This document shows positions 6,770 through 14,779 of a stretch of 30,266 bases of DNA, piece after piece. The translations under genes and the position numbers were made by a program. Numbering within the stretch: position 1 is the first letter of the stretch; each line of letters opens with the position of its first letter. Location: the NCBI GenBank assembly GCA_964516865.1, contig CAZEXD010000005.1, forward strand, positions 1 through 30,266, given 5' to 3'. Source of the stretch: CAZEXD01 sp964516865. GTDB taxonomy: Bacteria > Patescibacteriota > Minisyncoccia > Minisyncoccales > Staskawiczbacteraceae. The notes under the pieces were generated by a model that was given only the letters and a program-made list of their open reading frames with translations, did not search any database and was not told where the DNA came from.

Positions 6770-7837
6770 TTATTTCAACAAACTCTTAATTTCAGCCGGA
6801 TTTAAAGAATAATCAATAGCGTTTTTTAAAGAAATTTCTTTTCTTCTGACAAGATCGGCCAAACATCTATTTAAAGAAATCATTCCTTCTTTGGAAGATG
6901 TTTCAATTACTGCCGGAATTTCATGAATTTTATTTTCCCGAATTAAGGTGCTAATAGCAGCATTGCAAATCATCACCTCAACCGCCGGAATAAAACCGCC
7001 TTTAATTCTCGGAATAAGTCGTTGGGCCACTATTCCTAAAAGCGAACCGGATAATTGATATCTTATCTGGTTTTGTTGTTCCGCCGGAAAAACATCGACA
7101 ATACGATGAATTGTTTGGGGCGCAGAATTAGTATGAAGGGTAGCAAAAACCAAATGCCCTGTTTCCGCTGCGGTAATGGTAGTAGAAATTGTTTCTAAAT
7201 CTCGCATTTCTCCCACCATAATAACATCCGGATTTTGACGAAAAGTAGATCGTAGCGCCTTAGCAAAACTAAGAGTATCTTGATAAACTTCTCGTTGGTC
7301 AATAATCGCTCTAGCATCAGAATAAACATATTCTATCGGATCTTCAATTGTAATTATATGAACCGGCCTAGTGTGATTAATTTCATCAATTATAGCGGCT
7401 AAAGTAGTGGATTTGCCCTGACTGGAAGCACCGGTGACCAAAACCAATCCCTGTGTTCGACTCGTAAATTCATGCAATACTGGAGGAAGGTTTAACTCTT
7501 CAATCGTTTTAATTTTCGTCGGTATTAATCTTAAAGCCAAACTAATATTTCCTTTTTGAAAAAAGATATTAATTCTAAATCTTGCCTTATTTTGAAAATC
7601 ATAAGAAAAATCAATTTCGCGCTCTTCTAAAAGCTTTTTCTTTTGCATCTCCGACATTAAAAAATAAGCAATTCCCTCTGAATCTTTTGGCTCAATCTTT
7701 TTTTCTTTTATCAGAGGAACAAGTTGACCCGTAAGGCGAATGGTGGGATGGTGGCCCACTGAAATATGCAAATCCGAAGCCTCTTCGTCAACAACTATTG
7801 TTAAAAGTTTATTTACTAAATTAGAATAATCATTCAT
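6770..7837 (-). CDS. pilT: Type IV pilus retraction ATPase PilT
   Basis: 355 residues, the normal PilT length. Secretion-ATPase order is intact: N-terminal PAS-like region (SDLHISVGHHPTIRLTG), P-loop, Asp box (TIEDPIEY), Walker B (DVIMVGEMRD), His box (HLVFATLHTNSA) and the PilT-type C-terminal motif around AISTLIRENKIHEIPAVIETS. The P-loop at 136-143 reads GASSQGKS instead of the usual GPTGSGKS: the consensus G-x4-G-K-S is kept but three middle residues are unusual. No zinc cysteines are present, which separates it from PilB. It lies between pilB and pilC, with a structured element on each side. It drives pilus retraction and so twitching, and possibly DNA uptake. Confidence 0.93.
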   Translation of the reverse strand: MNDYSNLVNKLLTIVVDEEASDLHISVGHHPTIRLTGQLVPLIKEKKIEPKDSEGIAYFLMSEMQKKKLLEEREIDFSYDFQNKARFRINIFFQKGNISLALRLIPTKIKTIEELNLPPVLHEFTSRTQGLVLVTGASSQGKSTTLAAIIDEINHTRPVHIITIEDPIEYVYSDARAIIDQREVYQDTLSFAKALRSTFRQNPDVIMVGEMRDLETISTTITAAETGHLVFATLHTNSAPQTIHRIVDVFPAEQQNQIRYQLSGSLLGIVAQRLIPRIKGGFIPAVEVMICNAAISTLIRENKIHEIPAVIETSSKEGMISLNRCLADLVRRKEISLKNAIDYSLNPAEIKSLLK

Positions 7838-7854
7838 ATTTTTGTTTCACTAAG

Positions 7855-7968
7855 GCGATACTAATATACAATGTGATACGAATTTTTTCTTCTTGAATTC
7901 GTATCATTAGGATACTGCTCCTAGTCAAGCAAAAGTTTCTAAGGGGACCATTTGCATATTGGCATCGC
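7855..7968 (-). promoter_or_regulatory. Candidate structured RNA / palindromic element, copy B (between pilB and pilT)
   Basis: Closing helix GCGATGCCAAT (7958-7968) with ATTAGTATCGC (7855-7865), 10 of 11 positions pairing. Inner hairpin UGC/GCA (7954-7956, 7916-7918) plus UGGUC/GACUA (7946-7950, 7922-7926). Second hairpin with perfect 10-bp arms GATACGAATT/AATTCGTATC (7896-7905, 7875-7884). Compared with copy A, one pair in the second hairpin changes from A-U to G-C and one in the first from A-U to G-U, so the structure is kept while the sequence drifts. The motif TTGACTA-GGAGCAGTATCCTAATG is the best-conserved stretch. It lies 4 nt after the pilB stop and ends 17 nt before the pilT start. 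Confidence 0.6.
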
Positions 7969-7972
7969 ATTA

Positions 7973-9727
7973 TTATTCTTCTATCACCCTAAAAACTTCT
8001 TCAATTGTTGTTTCTCCGCTTAAAATTTTTAGAATTCCTTCTTGTTCAATCGTTAACATTCCTTGTTTTTGGGCTACCCTAAAAATTGCCTCTTCGGTGG
8101 GATTTTCTAAAATTACTTTGGCCAATTCTCTATCCATTGACAAAACCTCAAATAAACCAATTCTGCCAATATAACCCTTAAATTGGCATTTTTCGCAACC
8201 GCTTGGCTCAAAAACACTCCAGGCCTCTTTTCCTTCTAATATCTTAGCAATCGTGGGTTTTAATTTTTTAATTTCTTTTTTGGTAGCTAATGAAATCTCT
8301 TTTAATTTACTTGTAAGATGCTTTCTTATTCTTTCTTCAAGCACGACCCTCTTTTTACAATAAGGACACAAAACCCTCACTAATCTTTGAGAAATAGCCG
8401 CTCTTAATGTATAAGGAATTAAAAATTGTTTGACCCCCATATCAATTAAACGAGGAATAACCCCAACTGCCGAATTGGTGTGGAGGGTGGATAAAACAAG
8501 TTGGCCGGTTAAAGCAGTGTGAACAGCCAACTCCGCCGTTTCCTCATCGCGAATTTCGCCAACCATCACAATATTCGGGTCTTGCCGTAAAATATGTTTT
8601 AATCCTTGGGCAAAATTATAACCAATCTTAACCTCTACCTGGGATTGGTTTATTCCCGCAATAGCATATTCTATCGGATCTTCAATGGTGGTAATATTAA
8701 CATTTTCGGTGTTTAAAAGACGCAAAAGCGCGTAAAGAGTTGTTGTTTTACCCGAACCGGTAGGACCTGTCGCCAAGACCATACCATGCGGTTTAGCTAT
8801 CGCTTTTTTAATTATTTCAAAATTTCTTCCTTCTAATCCTAATTTATCATACGGTTTTAATCCTTCCATCGGATCAAGAATTCTAATTGCTACCTTCTCA
8901 CCATATAAAGTCGGGTAGGTGGAAACTCTAAAGTCTACTTCTTTGTCATCTACTTTTGCAGAAAATCTTCCATCTTGAGGAGTTCTTGTTTCGTCTATTT
9001 TAAGGTTGGAAAGAATCTTAATTCTGGCAATAATTGAGGAATGAACGCTTAAGGGTAAAAATAAGCTTGGATATAAAACACCATCTACGCGAAAACGAAC
9101 TTTCAATCTATCTTTACCGGGCTCAATATGAATATCCGAGGCATTGCCCTCCAAGGCATACCGCAAAATTACAAAAACCATTTTAATAATGGGCGCCTCA
9201 CTAATGTCGGTTTTTGCTATTCTTGATTCTTCTTCAAGAAATTCTTCCGTACTTTTTTTTGTTTTTTCCAGTTCTCTTAGGGCTTTTTGGGCTTCGCTTT
9301 TTAAAGTGCGATGTTTTTTTAAAAGTTTTTCAAAATCAGAAAGCGTTATCAAAAAAACTTTATATTGAAAATTTCCTTGGCGACTTAAAAATCTTAAAGC
9401 GTCTTGAGCCGGTATGTTTTCCGGATAAACCATTCCTATTTCTACAATATTTTCTTTTCTTGCCAAGGGAACCATTTTATAAGTTGCCGTCGGTTCTTCG
9501 GGTATTAATTCAAGCGTTTCTAAAGAAACCTCTTCGGGTTCTATCTTTTTAAGAGGAATTTTCAAAAGTTCGCCTTTAAAATTAAATAAAACATCTTCGG
9601 GAATAAGTTTTTTTTCTAAAATCGCCTCCTCTTCCGTTTTTCCCGTTTTTTTTATGTTATACTCCAAGTCCGCCTCTTCTTTTTTATCTAACAATCCTTT
9701 TTCAATTAGTTTCGGAATTAAATTCAT
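7973..9727 (-). CDS. pilB: Type IV pilus extension ATPase PilB
   Basis: 584 residues. An N-terminal MshEN/GSPII_E region (1-~145) is joined by a charged linker to a AAA-type secretion ATPase. P-loop GPTGSGKT at 321-328, Asp box TIEDPIEY, Walker B IVMVGE near 386-391, His box VLSTLHTNSA. A zinc-binding four-cysteine region is spread over Cys454/457 (CPYC) and Cys511/514 (CEKC), with ~50 residues between them, diagnostic of PilB/GspE rather than PilT. It ends FRVIEE. It powers pilin polymerisation at PilC and the PilM/N/O platform in the inner membrane. It follows the pilP-position gene by 44 nt. Confidence 0.95.
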   Translation of the reverse strand: MNLIPKLIEKGLLDKKEEADLEYNIKKTGKTEEEAILEKKLIPEDVLFNFKGELLKIPLKKIEPEEVSLETLELIPEEPTATYKMVPLARKENIVEIGMVYPENIPAQDALRFLSRQGNFQYKVFLITLSDFEKLLKKHRTLKSEAQKALRELEKTKKSTEEFLEEESRIAKTDISEAPIIKMVFVILRYALEGNASDIHIEPGKDRLKVRFRVDGVLYPSLFLPLSVHSSIIARIKILSNLKIDETRTPQDGRFSAKVDDKEVDFRVSTYPTLYGEKVAIRILDPMEGLKPYDKLGLEGRNFEIIKKAIAKPHGMVLATGPTGSGKTTTLYALLRLLNTENVNITTIEDPIEYAIAGINQSQVEVKIGYNFAQGLKHILRQDPNIVMVGEIRDEETAELAVHTALTGQLVLSTLHTNSAVGVIPRLIDMGVKQFLIPYTLRAAISQRLVRVLCPYCKKRVVLEERIRKHLTSKLKEISLATKKEIKKLKPTIAKILEGKEAWSVFEPSGCEKCQFKGYIGRIGLFEVLSMDRELAKVILENPTEEAIFRVAQKQGMLTIEQEGILKILSGETTIEEVFRVIEE

Positions 9728-9771
9728 CTTTATTTTTTAAAAATATTTAAAAAATTCAAAAAAAATAAATA

Positions 9772-10218
9772 TTATTTCTTGGTTTTAGCGCCGGTTTTTT
9801 TAGGGGGTGAAGTTTCGATTTTATAATAAGGCGAAAAGGGATTTTCTCGACCGGGCGCCACTTCGGTTAATTCAATTTTTGTTAAATTCATGGCTGTTAA
9901 TAATTCTATCGCTTTATTCTGGGAAACGGCCCGAATTTTTCCTGATTGTTCTTTTCCCTCCAAAGTAAAAGCCCGATAATTAAACTCTTTTTCTATCTCC
10001 GGCATAAATTCCAATGCTTGAAGCAATGGCGATTTTAAAACATCGAAGTTAATATTTATTTTAGGGGCAACAAAAACAACTTTATCTTTTTCTACTGATT
10101 TTGGTTTTGAAAGAAACACCCCCAAACTAATCAATATCAAAACAACTCCAAAAAAAACCGCTATTCCCATAATAAAAACCTTTTGTTTTTCTCGGGGTGA
10201 AATAAATACTATAGCCAT
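9772..10218 (-). CDS. Membrane-anchored pilus protein in the pilP position with a PilC N-terminus-like domain
   Basis: 148 residues: short cytoplasmic start, one membrane helix (residues ~15-37), then an external region and a lysine-rich tail. Gene order (pilM, pilN, pilO, this, pilB) puts it where PilP normally is, and GRENPFSPYY near the end recalls PilP-type proline-rich tails, but there is no lipobox. Residues ~83-127 (FNYRAFTLEGKEQSGKIRAV...) align without gaps to the first ~45 residues of the PilC in this locus (FIYQAKDQKGKIETGTIEAS), sharing F-Y-A, G-K, G-I-A and the A-L spacing. A scaffold that mimics or docks the PilC cap is possible. The exact function is unknown. Confidence 0.6.
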   Translation of the reverse strand: MAIVFISPREKQKVFIMGIAVFFGVVLILISLGVFLSKPKSVEKDKVVFVAPKININFDVLKSPLLQALEFMPEIEKEFNYRAFTLEGKEQSGKIRAVSQNKAIELLTAMNLTKIELTEVAPGRENPFSPYYKIETSPPKKTGAKTKK

Positions 10219-10239
10219 ATTCTTTCGCTTCGCTCAATC

Positions 10240-10321
10240 AATCTCAAAAGCCAAAAACCAAATTAAGTGTAATTCTTGTTTTGAGTTTTGAGTTGTATTT
10301 TTGAGCTTTGCGTTTTGCGTT
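10240..10321. repeat. Intergenic CAAAACTCAAAAC-type low-complexity repeat
   Basis: Between pilO and the pilP-position gene, degenerate short repeats of CAAAACTC / CGCAAAACG / AACCAAA type fill most of the 105-nt gap. The same class of repeat appears inside several genes further on. Confidence 0.5.
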
Positions 10322-10323
10322 TA

Positions 10324-10875
10324 TCAGTATGAATAAACTTTTATTTGTAAAGTAAGGGGGAAGGTTTGTGATGGTTCAGGATTTTTAATGGTGGGGGTCG
10401 CGAGTGAAAATGAAATATTCTCGCCCTCAATTAATCGTGAAGATTTTTCAATCGCGGAAATAAAATTTTTAAATGCCGGATAACTTCCAAATGCTTCTAC
10501 CGTTAAATAAATCTCTTTTAAATTGTCTCCCTTGACGTTTATTGCTCCCCTGCCAGTTGTTACCCTTTTTAAAATTATTCCGTTTTCCGCGCTTTTTTGA
10601 TACAAGAAATTAACCAAAGAGGCCAAAGAAAACTTATCGGGGAGAGCGGTTTCTATTTTCTTTAAATTGTCTTGATACAGCATCAATTCTTTGTAAACTC
10701 TTGTAATTTCCACAAAATAAGCATTCTTGCTGTTAAATTCTGCTTCTTTTTTCCCTGCCTCTATAAGAATATTTTGAAAGGCCTGGTATTTTGGTAAAAC
10801 CAAATAAAAAATCATAACCAAAACCAGAAAAAGGATTACGGCGATGGTAATTGGTTTGTCTAATTCCATTTTCAA
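10324..10875 (-). CDS. pilO: Type IV pilus assembly protein PilO-like
   Basis: 183 residues: a short cytoplasmic tail, one membrane helix (residues ~8-28, ITIAVILFLVLVMIFYLVLP), a coiled-coil segment (~30-75) and a C-terminal ferredoxin-like region with LASLVNFLYQKSAENGIILKRV and a beta-rich end. This is the PilO plan; PilO pairs with PilN to span from PilM towards the cell surface. It follows the pilN-like gene by 38 nt. Sequence identity in the family is low, so the call rests on architecture and gene order. Confidence 0.8.
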   Translation of the reverse strand: MKMELDKPITIAVILFLVLVMIFYLVLPKYQAFQNILIEAGKKEAEFNSKNAYFVEITRVYKELMLYQDNLKKIETALPDKFSLASLVNFLYQKSAENGIILKRVTTGRGAINVKGDNLKEIYLTVEAFGSYPAFKNFISAIEKSSRLIEGENISFSLATPTIKNPEPSQTFPLTLQIKVYSY

Positions 10876-10913
10876 TTAAAAATTAATTAAAAATAAAATT
10901 TATTAATTAAAAA

Positions 10914-11498
10914 TTAAGGGGTGGAGGGTTCCATTGTATTCGATTCTTCATTTTTTAAATTTTCGGCGGAGAAAAAAAGAATATTCGGATCAAATGTCAA
11001 AACAAAATTAAATTCCGTTTTATTGTCTTCGGTTAACCCAAAATTAAGATTGGTGATATTTTTGACAAACTCCTGTTCTTCAAAAATAGCCAATTGTCGA
11101 CTTAAACTCAACATATCATCCGTCTGACCGGCAACTCTTAATTCCGGTGAAAAAGCGTTTAAAGAAAAAGAATTAAACCAAACATTTGGCAGGGTTATCT
11201 CTTCAAATATCTTAAAAATTCTTGTCGGCATTTTATGTTTCGCCAAAAGGTCGCTGAATTTTTCTATTTTCATTTTATATTCAAAGACTTTTTTCTCCCT
11301 TTCTTTTTGTTCCGTGGTTCCAATGCTTGCTATTTTCTCATCTAATTGAGCGATTCTTTTTTTCTCAAGAGAAATCTTAAAAGAAAAAACCAGAAAACAA
11401 AACAGGGTCGCTAATAAAAGAGCGCTAACAAAATATAAAATAACATCCAGCCACCAGAATTTTTTTATTTTAAGTTGATAAATTATGCCAAAATCCAT
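10914..11498 (-). CDS. pilN: Type IV pilus assembly protein PilN-like
   Basis: 194 residues. A membrane helix at ~17-42 (WLDVILYFVSALLLATLFCFLVFSF) is followed by a coiled coil with KKRIAQLDEKIASIG and a PilN-like folded domain (ITLPNVWFNSFSLNAF, ...FVKNITNLNFGLTEDNKTEFNFVLTFDP). PilN binds PilM through its cytoplasmic tail; here the tail is short (MDFGIIYQLKIKKFW) and lacks the classic INLLP motif. It sits between pilM and pilO. Confidence 0.8.
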   Translation of the reverse strand: MDFGIIYQLKIKKFWWLDVILYFVSALLLATLFCFLVFSFKISLEKKRIAQLDEKIASIGTTEQKEREKKVFEYKMKIEKFSDLLAKHKMPTRIFKIFEEITLPNVWFNSFSLNAFSPELRVAGQTDDMLSLSRQLAIFEEQEFVKNITNLNFGLTEDNKTEFNFVLTFDPNILFFSAENLKNEESNTMEPSTP

Positions 11499-11556
11499 AA
11501 TGCTTTTATTTCTTAAAAGAAACTCGAAACTCTAATCTCAAAACGCGAAACAAATT

Positions 11557-11597
11557 ATAAATTCTAATTTTTAAAACCCAAAACATTTAGAATTTAT
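11557..11597. repeat. 11-bp inverted repeat in the pilM-pilN gap
   Basis: ATAAATTCTAA (11557-11567) and TTAGAATTTAT (11587-11597), perfect arms with a 19-nt AT-rich spacer. The 180-nt gap otherwise shows only low-complexity AT-rich sequence. Could be a weak attenuator or a processing hairpin. Confidence 0.35.
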
Positions 11598-11678
11598 GGT
11601 TTTGGATTTTATGCTTCGAATTTATTTTTATTCTATTATACAATAATCTAACCACTAAACAAAATATATACCTGTGAA

Positions 11679-12746
11679 TTACTCCAACCCACCCAATGCA
11701 ACGCCCACCGCCACGGAAAAACGAGGGCTCATTTCGTTTAGGGTTTCGGTAAGAATTGGAGGATAAAGAAGATCGGAAAAACAATTAGGCACAAAGACAT
11801 TTTTCTTAAGCGATTCGGCAAAATATTCTTTTAAACCCAAAAGATTGGCTGTGCCGCCTGTCAAATAAAATTCTTCTAATTCTCGACCTTCGCTTTGGAA
11901 AAATTCAGCCGAAATTTTTTTAATTTCAGTTAAAAGAGGGTCAATTAAAAGATAGATTGTTTCGCTGACGCCAGATTTTTTAAAAAACAATCCTTCTTTA
12001 TGCTTTATTTCTTCTGCCTCAAGATATCCTTTATCCAAAACCGAAGCTATGGCATTCGTCAACTGATTTCCCGTCGCAAAATCAAAACTATAACTCTTTT
12101 TTAAGATACCTCTATCAACAATATTTACTGTTGTGCTTTGGGCGCCAATATCAATCAAAATAACCGCCTTTTTATTTTCTTTTATCAAAGCCCGAGCAGC
12201 AGCAAGCGCCTCTGCCTCTAAAGCATAAAGCTCCAAACCCGCCATTTGCGCAACCCTTTGGTATTCCTGAACAACCTGATTAGCAATCGCCATTACCAGA
12301 ACCCTTAAATTAGATTGGGGATTACCGGGAACACCAGATATTATTTTCCAATCAAGCGTTGTTTCCGAAATAGGAAGGGGAATATACTGGGGCGCATTAA
12401 AACGAATCGCATCGGGTAACTCTTTTTCCGACAAAGGTGGAAGATCAAATGAAACAAAAAAAGTAGAAAAATCGGGAATAGAAAAAACAGCGGATCTTGT
12501 TTTTATCTTCGCTTCTTCTAAAATCGCTTTGATTGCTCTAGCCACAATATTCTCGGAAAGCACATAACTTCCCTTTTCGGAATTCCTAAAAGCGCTCTTA
12601 AATAAAGCGGTGGAACGAATTTCGCCGTAATTCTCCAATGTTCTCCCGCCGCCCCATTTGGAAAGTTCAACAATCTTAATTGAAGAAGTGCCGATATCTA
12701 CTCCCAACATCCTTTTTGGAAAAAATATTTTAAAAGGATTGAACAT
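11679..12746 (-). CDS. pilM: Type IV pilus assembly ATPase-like protein PilM
   Basis: 355 residues from the ATG at 12746 (MFNPFKIFFPKRMLGVDIGTSSIKIVELS), the usual start of PilM in this type of genome; a TTG ten codons upstream gives a longer but less likely start. An actin/FtsA-like fold is shown by the phosphate-1 motif GVDIGTSSIK, phosphate-2 IDIGAQSTTVNI and the adenosine motif LTGGTANLLGL. PilM is cytoplasmic, binds nucleotide and recruits PilN at the membrane. It is the first gene of the minus-strand pilus region, divergent from the comF-like gene. A TATAAT is present on the minus strand at 12918-12923, about 170 nt upstream, but no clear -35 accompanies it. Confidence 0.92.
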   Translation of the reverse strand: MFNPFKIFFPKRMLGVDIGTSSIKIVELSKWGGGRTLENYGEIRSTALFKSAFRNSEKGSYVLSENIVARAIKAILEEAKIKTRSAVFSIPDFSTFFVSFDLPPLSEKELPDAIRFNAPQYIPLPISETTLDWKIISGVPGNPQSNLRVLVMAIANQVVQEYQRVAQMAGLELYALEAEALAAARALIKENKKAVILIDIGAQSTTVNIVDRGILKKSYSFDFATGNQLTNAIASVLDKGYLEAEEIKHKEGLFFKKSGVSETIYLLIDPLLTEIKKISAEFFQSEGRELEEFYLTGGTANLLGLKEYFAESLKKNVFVPNCFSDLLYPPILTETLNEMSPRFSVAVGVALGGLE

Positions 12747-12939
12747 AAAGGTTTCGCTTATATTTACAATTTTCAATAACCAATTTTCAATAAATTTCTA
12801 ATGTTTTTGGTGAATAAATTTTAATTAATAATCCCGACTGATTCTAATTACAAAAAAGCAAAACAACTGGTTTAAAAATTAAAAATTATTAAATTGAAAA
12901 TTATTTCTTTTATATCCATTATATCTTAAAATTAATAAT

Positions 12940-13692
12940 ATGGCGAGTGTTAATAAAATTAATATAGAAAAAATAAAGCAATTCTTTTTGGACCTTCTTT
13001 TTCCTCGCTTTTGTTTGGGTTGCGGAATTGAAGGAACTTATTTGTGCGACGACTGCCGGGCTATATTAGAAATTTCGGAGCATCGCTATTGTCTTTGTAG
13101 TAAAAATGCAATTCGCCTTCCTTTAAACAACAAAAGCGGCAAATGCCCAAAATGCTCCAACAAAAAACTTAATGGTATTTATTCTGCCCTACCCTACAAC
13201 GAAAAATCTTTAACCAAAAAAATAATCCATCTTTTTAAATATCCCCCTTATTACGCCAAAGATTTATCTTCTACTCTTGCTTCTCTAATAATTGACCACC
13301 TCCAATTGTTAGAACAAGATCCAAAATTATTTTTTCGGGAAAGCGTTTTAATTCCTGTGCCCTTAGATAAAAAGAAAATAAGAATCCGCGGCTATAACCA
13401 ATCAGAAGAACTGGCAAAAGAAATCTCCCGGTGGGGCGGCGTTCCGCTATTAAATAATATTTTAATAAAAACAAAAACAACCGCAGCGCAAATGGAATTA
13501 GCAAAGAAAGATCGTGAAGAAAATTTAAAAAATGCTTTTTCCTGCCAAAACTCCGACCAAATAAAAAAGAAAAAAATATTTCTAATAGATGATGTTTATA
13601 CTACCGGCACGACGTTGGAAGAATGCGCTAAGATTTTAAAAAAATATGGTGCTAAAGAAGTGTGGGGAATAGTTGTGGCGCGCGGAGACTAA
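12940..13692 (+). CDS. comFC: ComF-family amidophosphoribosyltransferase-like protein
   Basis: 250 residues. N-terminal zinc ribbon CLGC...LCDDC (about residues 26-39) and a second CXXC-type pair (CPKCSNKK, near 69). The middle ALPYNEKSLTKKIIHLFKY and IPVPLDKKKIRIRGYNQSEELAKEI are ComF family hallmarks. The PRPP-binding loop near 208-219 (FLIDDVYTTGTT) is complete. ComF proteins are needed for natural transformation in several bacteria, acting in the cytosol on incoming DNA in a way still poorly defined. Location next to the type IV pilus locus fits a competence role here, by inference. No ribosome site is seen before the ATG; translation may be nearly leaderless. Confidence 0.88.
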   Translation: MASVNKINIEKIKQFFLDLLFPRFCLGCGIEGTYLCDDCRAILEISEHRYCLCSKNAIRLPLNNKSGKCPKCSNKKLNGIYSALPYNEKSLTKKIIHLFKYPPYYAKDLSSTLASLIIDHLQLLEQDPKLFFRESVLIPVPLDKKKIRIRGYNQSEELAKEISRWGGVPLLNNILIKTKTTAAQMELAKKDREENLKNAFSCQNSDQIKKKKIFLIDDVYTTGTTLEECAKILKKYGAKEVWGIVVARGD

Positions 13693-13721
13693 AAAAGCCC
13701 GGAGAGCTACGCCGTCCGGGC
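13691..13721 (-). terminator. Intrinsic terminator of the CDP-alcohol phosphatidyltransferase gene
   Basis: Minus-strand hairpin GCCCGGA/TCCGGGC (13715-13721 with 13697-13703) followed by TTTTTT (13691-13696). Its T tract overlaps the stop codon of the convergent comF-like gene. Confidence 0.85.
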
Positions 13722-13727
13722 AACTGC

Positions 13728-14315
13728 TTACTGTGAACAAGGAACCCGACGATATGGTCTGGTAATGTGCTCTAATAGGCTAGCCAACGCCAAAAGGAAA
13801 GAAATTACAAATACCCCATACACCAGTTGAGTGGCATAAATCACGTTTATCCCTTCATTTTTAGCCACAATAAGGCCGGGGCAAAATAAAATTCCGATAG
13901 ATTCCAATATCATTTTGCTCTTGCCCCACCATCTCGCTGCCATATCTTCTTTTCTCACCTTCTCTTTAATCCACATAATCAGCAAAAGAACTTCAACGCT
14001 AGCCAAACAATAAGTAATGTTTTTCAGGGGAGCAAGGCGCGAATCTATGATTTGAAAGAAAAACATCACCCCCAAAAACAATTTATCAGCCAGACGATCA
14101 GCTGCTTTACCAAAATTAGTGATAGTTTTCAATTTACGGGCAAGCCAGCCATCAATAGCATCGCTTGCCGCTGTAATTGCGGCTATAATCAAAATCAAAA
14201 GAGGCCATTTTTCCCTATGCCAAACAATCAGCCACAAAAGCATCCCGCACAAAAAATACCGTGATAAAGTTACCAGATTTGCCGCATTGCGATAGAGCCA
14301 GCCCTTCTTGACCAT
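13728..14315 (-). CDS. pgsA: CDP-alcohol phosphatidyltransferase (PgsA-like)
   Basis: 195 residues, integral membrane with several helices. The family signature D-G-X2-A-R-X8-G-X3-D-X3-D is complete: D55 G56, A59 R60, G69, D73, D77, preceded by D52. This class transfers phosphate-linked head groups from CDP-diacylglycerol; the short single-domain form most often makes phosphatidylglycerol phosphate, but other acceptors are possible. It has an unusually standard expression set-up for this window: -35 TTGACT, 17-nt spacer, -10 TAATAT, and AAGGAG six nt before the ATG. It seems a little richer in G+C than its neighbours, so recent arrival is possible. Confidence 0.85.
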   Translation of the reverse strand: MVKKGWLYRNAANLVTLSRYFLCGMLLWLIVWHREKWPLLILIIAAITAASDAIDGWLARKLKTITNFGKAADRLADKLFLGVMFFFQIIDSRLAPLKNITYCLASVEVLLLIMWIKEKVRKEDMAARWWGKSKMILESIGILFCPGLIVAKNEGINVIYATQLVYGVFVISFLLALASLLEHITRPYRRVPCSQ

Positions 14316-14359
14316 GTTGAGCTCCTTATCCCCGTTGTTGACAATGTCCTCCCTAAAAG

Positions 14360-14388
14360 ATATTAAGCCAATTGTTTGTTTTAGTCAA
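14360..14388 (-). promoter_or_regulatory. Sigma-70-type promoter of the pgsA-like gene
   Basis: Minus strand TTGACT (14383-14388), 17 nt, TAATAT (14360-14365). The start codon is 45 nt downstream of the -10, with AAGGAG as ribosome site. Confidence 0.8.
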
Positions 14389-14611
14389 TACATTTATAAG
14401 TCCACAACATATTGGAAAACCCAAAGGAGTGAGTTTCGCTTATACTCTCGGTCTCAGCCGGCAAAATCACTTTGAGAAAACCACAGGACCCTCCAACCGG
14501 CAACATAGGCAAGAAGGGTGGCGGAGAAGATGCCAAACCGTCCGAGCTTCCGGCGAGTGTCGGCAAGTCGGTGGGTTTTCGAAAAAGATTCGCGCAAAGA
14601 ATATAATTTCA
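14389..14611. other. Unassigned, relatively GC-rich stretch between the pgsA promoter and repeat copy 1
   Basis: About 220 nt. Short open frames exist on both strands but none has a start, ribosome site or recognisable product. Local inverted fragments (CCGGC/GCCGG) are present. It may be a decayed gene or repeat remnant; I see no known RNA in it. Confidence 0.3.
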
Positions 14612-14751
14612 CCGCCAGTTGGAAAAAGAGGTTGCTGATTGGCGGTGTGTATTTGAAAAAATCCGAACCGATTTTATTAACGGGCTCGGCGGGCGGAATT
14701 CCCCCCGAACCCCCCTTCCGCCCGCCTCGCCAAAAAGCGGAAGCGGAAAGG
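14612..14751 (+). repeat. Dispersed repeat copy 1 (left arm of an inverted pair)
   Basis: About 140 nt running from CCGCCAGTTGG to GCGGAAAGG. It matches the reverse complement of 15715-15893 almost base for base, apart from a hairpin present only in the other copy. It contains an 11-bp stem GGCGGGCGGAA/TTCCGCCCGCC around a C-rich loop. Open frames across it (ending PPFRPPRQKAEAER) are probably not translated. Confidence 0.8.
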
Positions 14752-14779
14752 ACGATTTCAAGTTTTTCTTTGGCGAAGT

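Noticed and set aside
12747..12776. TTG start adding ten residues to PilM
   Set aside because: It falls in a TTGAAAATTG repeat, and the ATG at 12746 gives the normal PilM N-terminus.
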